DNA of 64,000 nucleotides, taken from NCBI RefSeq assembly GCF_900115735.1, contig NZ_FOXO01000004.1:40417-104416 (forward strand). Reading direction: 5' to 3'. Source of the stretch: Butyrivibrio proteoclasticus. Its GTDB lineage: Bacteria > Bacillota > Clostridia > Lachnospirales > Lachnospiraceae. This document shows positions 54,819 through 62,368 of the stretch, one piece after another. The notes under the pieces are model-generated. The model was given only the letters and a program-made list of their open reading frames with translations. It searched no databases and was not told where the DNA came from. The position numbers and the translations under genes were made by a program. Each line of letters opens with the position of its first letter. Positions within the stretch are counted from its first letter, which is position 1.

Positions 54819-57800
54819 TCAGCCCTCCTTCTTTCGTAGATACAGGAATAATGATGCCATTATCATGTCTCTTTCTGATATATATGGTGCCCATTCAAAA
54901 GCATTTATCATAAACATATTTGCTTCATCTTTGATGTTTCCATATTCCCCAGGCACATCCATCCGAGTTACAAGTGCTGCAATCGCAACGAAATAGAAAT
55001 AATTGGGAAGTGCAAATCCCATTGATTCTCCAGCTGTCCTGTTCATTAAAACAGCGTCATACTCTGCAAGGTACTTTCCATTATTATCCATGCGTTTCAA
55101 AGTAAAGAGTTTCAGCCATACAACCTTTTTAAATCTTTCAAAGGATTCTCTCATAGCCCTATCTAATTGAGGATCCGCAGCCCCACCACCCGGGTGATTT
55201 CTGATATACCAGTTTACGAAAAGATCTGTGTACCTGGTTCCATTTAGATACATACCATCATCTGGAATCTTTTTCTTATCAAGATATATCCTGTCTTTCC
55301 TACTGCGCTCTTCGTCTATCATTTCATAGAATCTGTTTTCACCAGATATTTCCTTGGTAAGACGAACATGTACCCTACTGTTGCCATCCTCTCTTAAGAA
55401 ATGCTTCCTATCTTCAGTACGTTCTACTTCTGTTCCTGAGCTTTGAAGCATTTCCACTATTGCTTCCTGACCAATAATATCCCTATAAGTAGCATTTCCA
55501 AGCGTATCTCTGATTGCAGTATCCAGCTTCATAAGCATAAGAAGCGCAAGCCTTGATGATGCAATCTTTACCCCACTTATTACTTCCCTGATGTCCCCTT
55601 TCTTTTCATCATGGGGATATTCCAGAAGCATAAGAGCGTAATTCTTTATGCACCATCCAAAGACATATTCACTTACTTTCAGTGAAACAAGCTCCTTTGT
55701 AATCCTGTACCTGTCCTGGTTAGTAAGAACATTACGCGATATCAGCGTCATGAGTCCGCATATTATATTTTTATGTTCATTGGACAGCTTCCCTTCTAGC
55801 ATCTGAGCAAGAATGACAAGATACGAAACCACATCATCATCAATATCCAGATCTTTATAACTAAGCAAATGTGTCCTTGCCATATAGCTTTCAGACTGTC
55901 GCAGTGCAGGTATGTTCTTTACGCTTCTACACTTTATAAGCTCACTTATAATCTGTTCCAGCCATATCTTGAAGCTATTGATATCATCATTCTTTCCCTT
56001 TCCGGATACGAAAAACTGATCCGTATCCATAGATACAGAAAAGACTTCGTCCAGAGAGAATAAGTCATCCATGGCATTTTCTCTTACCACCCTATAGTAA
56101 CCCGGTGTTAATGCGTCATCCTCTGAGAGCCTGAATACTCGCCAACCTTTTTCATTTAATGTGGAATCCTCATATCTTAGCTGCAGAGAAAAATCTGGCT
56201 CGGCGTATTTCTCCACAACAACATCGCCTGTAATATCCTCGTCCCAAATACCAATGGAGCGAGTCTTGGGTGCATACCCCGGTCTTCTCTTAAACTTTGA
56301 GACCTCTTCAATAATCAGTAGATCAAGTTTCTCATCCGTCTCATCATTTATCACAGTGATTTTCACCGGCAGAGGAGCTGTCTGCACAGTATCTCTAAAT
56401 ACATTCAGGTCAAAATTTATAGCACCGGTGTTGCTCAGCTTTATCTGCTTCTTCTGTTCTATTCCATTTACTGAAAACACTTCAGCTGTATATTCATAAT
56501 CTCTGTAATCGCCATAGAAAGATATTGATGACCATGCCTTACTTTCTAGAAAATCTGTAAGATCACATCTCTCTGTTATTGAATTCTCAGATATCAATTC
56601 TGTTTTGTAAGCACAGATAGGTAATTGAAAATCCACATTTACATGCAAATTCTCAAGTTTTGATACAATTGTTCCCGACAAAACACCTTCTACATAAGGA
56701 ACTGAAACCACATACTTATCAACCAAATCCTGAGCGGATCCATTAGAGAAGTTCATCTCCCAGCCATCTATCTTTTTTATAGTTATTTTGGCCATATTTG
56801 ATTTTATGTTTCCATGTGGCCAAACAAGTTCAGTATCATAATTGGATTTAAACTCCGGAAGCAAAAAGAATCTCTCTTGCTTTAAGAACCTATTAAACTG
56901 ATATATTCTTACAGTCTTGATACCATAATCATCTTCATCAAAACCTGCGGAAATATCTATACGTGTCTCTTCATCAACATCAAGGTCTTCTACTACAAGG
57001 GACTCCTTACCAATACGTATTTCCAATCCTTCTGCACTGGTAAATCCCTGGAAGCTAACATCCAATGCGGGAATTTCTGTAAATAGCGGTATCTCTGACT
57101 CTATGTAATCTGTTCCAAACAGTTTTTTTCCAGATAAACTAATTGTTATCTGTGGTCGCATCTGGAACACTATGTCTTCAGAACCCGTGCTTATTATGTA
57201 TTCAGCGTCAATATCTGTAGGAATAATCTGCTCAACTCTATAGTCTGATGTTATAAGCGGATAGCTCTGAATATCCCTTTCAACATTAGTGGCACCAACA
57301 TTTGATGTTGAGGGATAAATGACAATTCCAAATGGCACCCTTAAATATCTCTGATTGATTCTTCGACCATCGGAACTAAAATATAGGTAATCATTACTTC
57401 CTATTCCCTTAAGTTCGAATTGTGTGGGATGTTTATCAAAGCCATCATCATACTCAAAGGTTAGTGTGTAGGACTCGCAAGGTCTTACAGATACGGTCAT
57501 CTGATCAGTAAACCTCTTGCCTTCGCTTCCTTGAACAAAGCATTCTTTTACAATCTTATAATCATCATCACCGGAAAGAATCCACTTAGCGCCTTCTACC
57601 CATTCTTCAACCATATTCTGCCTAGGTAGTACGATGCAAAGACCTTTTTTACCATTGTCAAAAGTAAAATACGGCCTTACCTCAACCTGATCATCGTCTT
57701 TTTTGCTACGATATGTGGTCTTCTCCTTATCAAGCTCATGCCAATCACTATACGCAGATGCATATTTACCAGACATATCATCTGCCTGTGTGGCCGATAA

Positions 57801-58403
57801 ATACGTATCCTGCATATCTACTATGAAGTTTAGCGACGTAGCTTCAGGAGTATCCTCCAAGAAATGCAATAAAGGCTTATGAACCCCATATGCTCTGGTT
57901 GTTATTTCATCAATCAACACCTGTGGCTCAACATTACTCATGAAGCCATATTTAAAGAGATAAAATAGATCCCCAAGATTACTTTCAGGCGGTTCTCCTA
58001 CTTCATAAAGAACTGCATCCACATATATCCTGGTAGAAAATTTCACCGGACTATAATTTAATCCTGCCAGATCAAACGTCAACAAAATCTTTTTGCCAAT
58101 CTGAGCTTGATCAGTACCACTCGGCTTATCAATCCCTATTTCTTCACTTATCATCCCCCAAAAATCACCATTGTACTGATATTTTGTAAGGAACACCACA
58201 TATGTTACCATTGCATAAGGATAGTCCTTAAATAACTGCTTGAACTCAACTCCTCTGTCAATGAGCAACTCTATCCTGTTTTTTATTATTTCAAGATCAT
58301 CTTTAGAGACATCAATCTGCCCCCAAAAGTCCTTGTCATGTAATTCTTGTTTAACTTCTTTATTTATTTTGGTTAAAGAATCGTCTTCCGTGAACTTAGG
58401 CAC
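54819..58403 (-). CDS. 1,194-residue protein of unknown fold (DruH-like partner)
   Basis: No catalytic motif recognised. The N-terminal quarter is mixed (FWGQIDVSKDDLEIIKNRIE), the middle is beta-rich with Ig-like texture (LDVSFQGFTSAEGLEIRIGK, VKITVINDETDEKLDLLI), and the last third is helical, ending APYISERDMIMASLFLYLRK. The GTG start at 58403 is chosen because GGAGG lies seven bases before it; the in-frame ATG at 58427 has no ribosome site. Size, position before a DruE-like helicase and lack of enzyme motifs match DruH of Druantia type III. It is the first gene of the three-gene unit. Confidence 0.7.
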   Translation of the reverse strand: MPKFTEDDSLTKINKEVKQELHDKDFWGQIDVSKDDLEIIKNRIELLIDRGVEFKQLFKDYPYAMVTYVVFLTKYQYNGDFWGMISEEIGIDKPSGTDQAQIGKKILLTFDLAGLNYSPVKFSTRIYVDAVLYEVGEPPESNLGDLFYLFKYGFMSNVEPQVLIDEITTRAYGVHKPLLHFLEDTPEATSLNFIVDMQDTYLSATQADDMSGKYASAYSDWHELDKEKTTYRSKKDDDQVEVRPYFTFDNGKKGLCIVLPRQNMVEEWVEGAKWILSGDDDYKIVKECFVQGSEGKRFTDQMTVSVRPCESYTLTFEYDDGFDKHPTQFELKGIGSNDYLYFSSDGRRINQRYLRVPFGIVIYPSTSNVGATNVERDIQSYPLITSDYRVEQIIPTDIDAEYIISTGSEDIVFQMRPQITISLSGKKLFGTDYIESEIPLFTEIPALDVSFQGFTSAEGLEIRIGKESLVVEDLDVDEETRIDISAGFDEDDYGIKTVRIYQFNRFLKQERFFLLPEFKSNYDTELVWPHGNIKSNMAKITIKKIDGWEMNFSNGSAQDLVDKYVVSVPYVEGVLSGTIVSKLENLHVNVDFQLPICAYKTELISENSITERCDLTDFLESKAWSSISFYGDYRDYEYTAEVFSVNGIEQKKQIKLSNTGAINFDLNVFRDTVQTAPLPVKITVINDETDEKLDLLIIEEVSKFKRRPGYAPKTRSIGIWDEDITGDVVVEKYAEPDFSLQLRYEDSTLNEKGWRVFRLSEDDALTPGYYRVVRENAMDDLFSLDEVFSVSMDTDQFFVSGKGKNDDINSFKIWLEQIISELIKCRSVKNIPALRQSESYMARTHLLSYKDLDIDDDVVSYLVILAQMLEGKLSNEHKNIICGLMTLISRNVLTNQDRYRITKELVSLKVSEYVFGWCIKNYALMLLEYPHDEKKGDIREVISGVKIASSRLALLMLMKLDTAIRDTLGNATYRDIIGQEAIVEMLQSSGTEVERTEDRKHFLREDGNSRVHVRLTKEISGENRFYEMIDEERSRKDRIYLDKKKIPDDGMYLNGTRYTDLFVNWYIRNHPGGGAADPQLDRAMRESFERFKKVVWLKLFTLKRMDNNGKYLAEYDAVLMNRTAGESMGFALPNYFYFVAIAALVTRMDVPGEYGNIKDEANMFMINAFEWAPYISERDMIMASLFLYLRKKEG

Positions 58404-58542
58404 TTGCGCTCCTCCAAAAATCCTCATGCTATAACCATCAATTTAGAATATATCGACTATTTTAACTCAAAAAACAGCCAATATAATTATAAACCATCTG
58501 ACATATGTGATGCTATTAAAGTCATATAAAAGAAAATCATTT

Positions 58543-58794
58543 TTAAAAAATGGCAATAAAAAAGAACGACATCACAGAGATGGCGTCCTTCCTTATTTTC
58601 CAACTAATTCCGGGTAAAAAACCTTTTGAAAAAACTTTTCTTTTTTTATCAACAGTGGGATCGCCAAAAAGGACCTCTCTTAGGAACTTATCATGCTCAT
58701 CCGAATTATAAGCGCAGACCTTCCCCGGAATTACAAGAACAATCGCTAATAGTATGGCAATCAGCTTCCATGCTAGCTCTACTCTTTTTTTCAT
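58543..58794 (-). pseudogene. truncated secreted protein, N-terminus only
   Basis: MKKRVELAWKLIAILLAIVL then VIPGKVCAYNSDEHDKFLRE is a signal peptide followed by the start of a mature domain (LFGDPTVDKKRKVFSKGF). After about 60 codons the frame enters a rho-independent terminator (58556-58590), so the rest of the gene is absent. Its ATG overlaps the stop of another fragment by ATGA. It lies just upstream of the large defence-like operon. Confidence 0.55.
58556..58590 (-). terminator. terminator inside the truncated reading frame
   Basis: AAGGACGCCATC pairs with GATGTCGTTCTT (11 of 12, one wobble) across a 5-nt loop and is followed by six T on the minus strand. It isolates the operon that starts at 58403. 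Confidence 0.8.
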
Positions 58795-58961
58795 TTTGTT
58801 CTCTCAAATTCTATTGTAGGAATAACAACGAACTTCTTCTCATGTGCAACAAACTGCGCCTCAACTTCTTCACAGGAGCTACCCTCAACCGGTACTACTG
58901 TGATATCTATTGTCGTTCCCTCAATATACTTATATTTCTTAGCCTTTTCACTCTTATAAAC
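58791..58961 (-). pseudogene. C-terminal coding remnant without a start
   Basis: An open stretch after a stop at 58962 reads YKSEKAKKYKYIEGTTIDIT then VVPVEGSSCEEVEAQFVAHE and KKFVVIPTIEFERTK, ending with an ATGA overlap to the truncated secreted-protein start. Amino-acid texture looks coding. It lacks any usable start, so the 5' part seems lost. Family unknown. Confidence 0.4.
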
Positions 58962-59000
58962 TCATATTAAGAAACAGCGTTTAAAGAAATCATCTAATGA

Positions 59001-59978
59001 TCATTTTTTTCTAAAGCTTGCAGCTTTTTCTTTTATCTCTTCCAAGCTTGTCTTAAACTTACCTGAAACCATTCCTGGGTTACCAAGAATAGTCCTGTTT
59101 CTATACCATTCAAAGAAGCCTCTTATTGGTTTTGGAGCAAGCCTATCCATAAGGATTCGGTACTTTGCATACATTTCGCCAACCTCTTCTCTTACATTTA
59201 ACATGCTTGGAGAAGGATCGTGATAAAGCTTTTCTTTTAAACCGGCGAAAGATTTTTCCAGTTTTCCACTAAGTACATCTACTCTGCTGCCAATTTCGGA
59301 GCTCAAAACTTCTACTCTGCTGCCGATTCCGGAACTAATGCCATCTACCCTCTGTCCAATGGTCTCACGAACATCCTCGCCCTTAAAGGCAATGATAACA
59401 TCGAGTCTCTTCTGCATTCTTCCCATTTCTTCTTTGGCTTTTTCCATATATACAAGGAAATCTCTAAGATCGATGGCTGTCTTAAAGGCCACCATAAAAT
59501 CGCAGCTCACATAAACAGTTAGCACCATTGTAAAAACAGTGAGAAAATTGTAAGGTATGGACATTATGAAGTTTTCCACAGGAATCTGAAGATAATGCGT
59601 GAAAACAACAGTGAAAAATCCCCAAACAAGCGTGGATTCAAGGCATACATATCCATTGATATTAAGAAACTTATCTGAGTAGTCCCAGTATCTAACCTTG
59701 AAAAGCAGCTCCATCAGAACACCTACGACATATTCAAGGGCTGTAGCTCCAACGCATCCTGCCAGATAGACCAAAAGTATATTGGAATAAAAGGGCTTTG
59801 ATACAACAAGCATCATTATCCCGCCACTGCCATATAAAGGTAAAAAGGGGCCTCGCATAAAGCCCCTGTTTACAAACCTTTTATTTAATATAGATACATA
59901 AGTGGATTCGAAGCACCACCCAAAAAAGCTGTATAAATAGAATAGAAAAAGCCACTGATGTGGTAAATAGTTAAACAA
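59001..59978 (-). CDS. CmpB-type putative ABC transporter permease, with coiled-coil tail
   Basis: A 325-residue membrane protein of the ABC_trans_CmpB family. FYLYSFFGWCFESTYVSILN and KRFVNRGFMRGPFLPLYGSG are the family hallmark, with about five membrane segments in the first 170 residues. The C-terminal half is helical with near-repeats VDGISSGIGSRVEVLSSEIG then SRVDVLSGKLEKSF (11-residue spacing), a coiled-coil. No ATPase partner is next to it; the family's transport role is not established. Confidence 0.82.
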   Translation of the reverse strand: MFNYLPHQWLFLFYLYSFFGWCFESTYVSILNKRFVNRGFMRGPFLPLYGSGGIMMLVVSKPFYSNILLVYLAGCVGATALEYVVGVLMELLFKVRYWDYSDKFLNINGYVCLESTLVWGFFTVVFTHYLQIPVENFIMSIPYNFLTVFTMVLTVYVSCDFMVAFKTAIDLRDFLVYMEKAKEEMGRMQKRLDVIIAFKGEDVRETIGQRVDGISSGIGSRVEVLSSEIGSRVDVLSGKLEKSFAGLKEKLYHDPSPSMLNVREEVGEMYAKYRILMDRLAPKPIRGFFEWYRNRTILGNPGMVSGKFKTSLEEIKEKAASFRKK

Positions 59979-60000
59979 AGCAATTCCCCCAAAAAACTAC

Positions 60001-60942
60001 TTATTGTTCCGGATTAGAAAAATCTATTACCGGATTATCAGGCTCTGTTGTCTTTTCAACTGATACAGCCTTAAGAACAGGTCCTTCGCCCTGATACTCC
60101 TCAACATACTGCTTCTCAACTTTTGCAGTAACAAGTACCCAATCCTTTTCATTAAGGTCAGCTACCTTGTCATACTCACATGCAAAGCCAAGGAACTGCA
60201 TATCCTGCGCACAGCATGTCATTGCCATTCTTCCAGGAACAAAGCGGTTCTCAGGGAACTCTGTTGGCTTAAGCACCATACCTTTAAATCTGACTGTCTT
60301 GCCTTCATATCTGTCAACATGGTCAAGAGCATCAAGATAGAACATTCCATAACCATAGTTGTTGAGATCGATAGGATTAGCATTAAGGTCAAAAGGAAGA
60401 TCCTCATCCAGAGTTACGTCTACTTCACCATTTTTATCTTCAAAGATAATATCAGCCTTCTGGTTGATAGCCTTAACATTTCTTTTATAAGAAGCAAGGT
60501 CCTCAATTCCATCGCAGCGGTTGAATAAAATAAGGTCAGAATTTCTGATCTGCTCTGCAAGAAGAGACTTCATGTTGTTGAAATACAGTTCAAAACTTGA
60601 AGCGTCTATTACAGTTATCTGCTGCTCAAGATTCCACATTACAGGGAGCTTTAAGTTCTTAAAGTTCCACATTCCGTTATACTCAACAAGGACTCTCTCA
60701 GGATTGTGCTTGGCATCAAGTGCAATAAGCGCATCCGGATTAAAGTCTTCCTCGTCTTCTATTTTCTCAATAACAGTGTTTGTGGATTTGAGAAGTTTTT
60801 CCTCATAATCATTCTCGCCATCCTCACAGACGATCAAAAGAGTCTTGCCTTTTGTCCTGAAGTAAGGCTGTGCAATTGTATATCTGAAGAAATCTGTCTT
60901 TCCACTGTCGAGAAAGCCATTGATTATATATACTGGTTTCAA
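60001..60942 (-). CDS. CobW-family GTPase with DUF1980-like C-terminus
   Basis: A 313-residue G3E P-loop GTPase. KPVYIINGFLDSGKTDFFRY is the Walker A region (GFLDSGKT), followed by ILFNRCDGIED for the guanine site. The C-terminal half (GMFYLDALDHVDRYEGKTVR, FKGMVLKPTEFPENRFVPGR, TCCAQDMQFLGFACEY) resembles the TIGR03943/DUF1980 OB-like domain, usually a separate protein. I choose the TTG start at 60942 because GGAG lies seven bases upstream; the ATG at 60960 would put that site inside the gene. It follows the other CobW gene by 38 bp and probably acts in metal (zinc) handling. Confidence 0.8.
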   Translation of the reverse strand: MKPVYIINGFLDSGKTDFFRYTIAQPYFRTKGKTLLIVCEDGENDYEEKLLKSTNTVIEKIEDEEDFNPDALIALDAKHNPERVLVEYNGMWNFKNLKLPVMWNLEQQITVIDASSFELYFNNMKSLLAEQIRNSDLILFNRCDGIEDLASYKRNVKAINQKADIIFEDKNGEVDVTLDEDLPFDLNANPIDLNNYGYGMFYLDALDHVDRYEGKTVRFKGMVLKPTEFPENRFVPGRMAMTCCAQDMQFLGFACEYDKVADLNEKDWVLVTAKVEKQYVEEYQGEGPVLKAVSVEKTTEPDNPVIDFSNPEQ

Positions 60943-60980
60943 ATTAATTCTCCTTATCATAATCGCTTAACTTCTGTCTA

Positions 60981-62264
60981 TCAAAGTCTGCGGAAGAGCT
61001 TCTCAAGGTTCTCCTCTTTAAGTTCAGATCCGATTACGCAGAACTTACCTGTTACATCTGCTGCGCCCTTACGAACATCAGCTTCACCAGGTACATAGTC
61101 AAACTCGATCCATGATCCGTCTGTGCTTGGAACAACGCCCTTTGTACGAAGAACGATACCAAATCTCTCATCATCCTCGAGCTGAGCCAGCATGCCCTTT
61201 ATCTCATCCTCTGTATATTTGAGAGGTGTCTCCATGCCCCAACTGATAAATACATCTGCTGCATCATGGTGATGATGCTCATGCTCGTCGTGATCATGGT
61301 GATGGTGGTGCTCATGCTCATCTTCATCGTCATCATGGTGATGATGGTGCTCATGCTCGTCCTCGTCGTGATCATGGTGATGATGGTGCTCATGCTCGTC
61401 CTCGTCGTGATCATGGTGATGGTGGCACTCATGTTCATCTTCATCATCGTGATCATGGTGATGATGGCAGCACTCGTGCTCCTCATCGTCATCATCATGG
61501 TGATGGTGACAGCAACACTCATCTTCATCGTCATCATCGTGGTGTGCACTGTAAACTACTGAGCCATCCTCAGCAACAGTCTTGTGGCTTCCATGGTGAT
61601 GATGGTGGTGATGATGCTCCTGTTCCTGCTCCATTACCATCTTTAAAAGCTCTGCCTCAAGGTCATTGTTGCCCTCAAAAGTATCAAGAATCTCTTTTCC
61701 TGTGATCTCACTAAGTGGAGTTGTGATGATAGTAGCCTTTTCATTATGCTTACGAATAAGCTCTACTGCCTCTTCGATCTTTTTCTGATCAGCCTTGTCT
61801 GTTCTTGTAAGAATGATTGTTCCGGCGTTCTCAATCTGGTTAATGAAGAACTCACCAAAGTTCTTGATATAAACCTTTGCCTTTGAAACATCAACAACAG
61901 TAACAGCGCTGTTAAGTTCCATTTCATCTGAAGTATCTGCAATATTCTGAATGGCTCTCATAACATCTGAAAGCTTACCTACTCCTGAAGGCTCGATAAG
62001 GATACGCTCAGGTGCGTACTGCTCCATAACCTGCTTAAGTGAAGTCTCAAAATCACCTACAAGTGAACAGCAGATACAGCCTGAATTCATCTCTGTGATC
62101 TCAATTCCGGCTTCCTTTAAAAATCCGCCGTCAATTCCAATCTCACCGAATTCATTTTCAATAAGAACCACCTTAGTTCCTGCAAGTGCTTCCTTTAAAA
62201 GCTTTTTTATAAGAGTTGTCTTACCAGCTCCCAAAAATCCTGAAATAATATCTATCTTGGTCAT
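60981..62264 (-). CDS. CobW-family metallochaperone GTPase with large His/Asp-rich insert
   Basis: A 427-residue G3E GTPase. MTKIDIISGFLGAGKTTLIK holds Walker A, then IENEFGEIGIDGG, the metal motif CICC (CICCSLVGDFETS), and TRTDKADQ for guanine. Between residues about 215 and 340 lies a low-complexity block of His, Asp and Glu with several CC and CCC pairs, including eight His in a row and repeated HHHHDHDEDEHE units. The CobW_C domain follows (SWGMETPLKYTEDEIKGMLA). The block would store or deliver Zn2+ or Ni2+. GGAG precedes the ATG. A likely promoter is at 62320-62349. Confidence 0.9.
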   Translation of the reverse strand: MTKIDIISGFLGAGKTTLIKKLLKEALAGTKVVLIENEFGEIGIDGGFLKEAGIEITEMNSGCICCSLVGDFETSLKQVMEQYAPERILIEPSGVGKLSDVMRAIQNIADTSDEMELNSAVTVVDVSKAKVYIKNFGEFFINQIENAGTIILTRTDKADQKKIEEAVELIRKHNEKATIITTPLSEITGKEILDTFEGNNDLEAELLKMVMEQEQEHHHHHHHHGSHKTVAEDGSVVYSAHHDDDDEDECCCHHHHDDDDEEHECCHHHHDHDDEDEHECHHHHDHDEDEHEHHHHHDHDEDEHEHHHHHDDDEDEHEHHHHHDHDEHEHHHHDAADVFISWGMETPLKYTEDEIKGMLAQLEDDERFGIVLRTKGVVPSTDGSWIEFDYVPGEADVRKGAADVTGKFCVIGSELKEENLEKLFRRL

Positions 62265-62319
62265 TATATCTCCAATCTGCACATCCTTTATCTGTGCTAT
62301 AACTACTACAACAAGGTAT

Positions 62320-62349
62320 ATTCTATAGCAGCCCGTAAATGAATGTCAA
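62320..62349 (-). promoter_or_regulatory. promoter of the CobW pair
   Basis: Perfect TTGACA (62344-62349) with TAGAAT (62320-62325, 18-bp spacer) or TATAGA (62322-62327, 16-bp spacer). No Zur-type palindrome was seen. Confidence 0.6.
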
Positions 62350-62368
62350 GAAAGGCATCATAACGCTG

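Noticed and set aside
61266..61562. Plus-strand open frame of Met/Val repeats
   Set aside because: It is the complement of the His/Asp-rich stretch of the CobW gene; low complexity explains the lack of stops.
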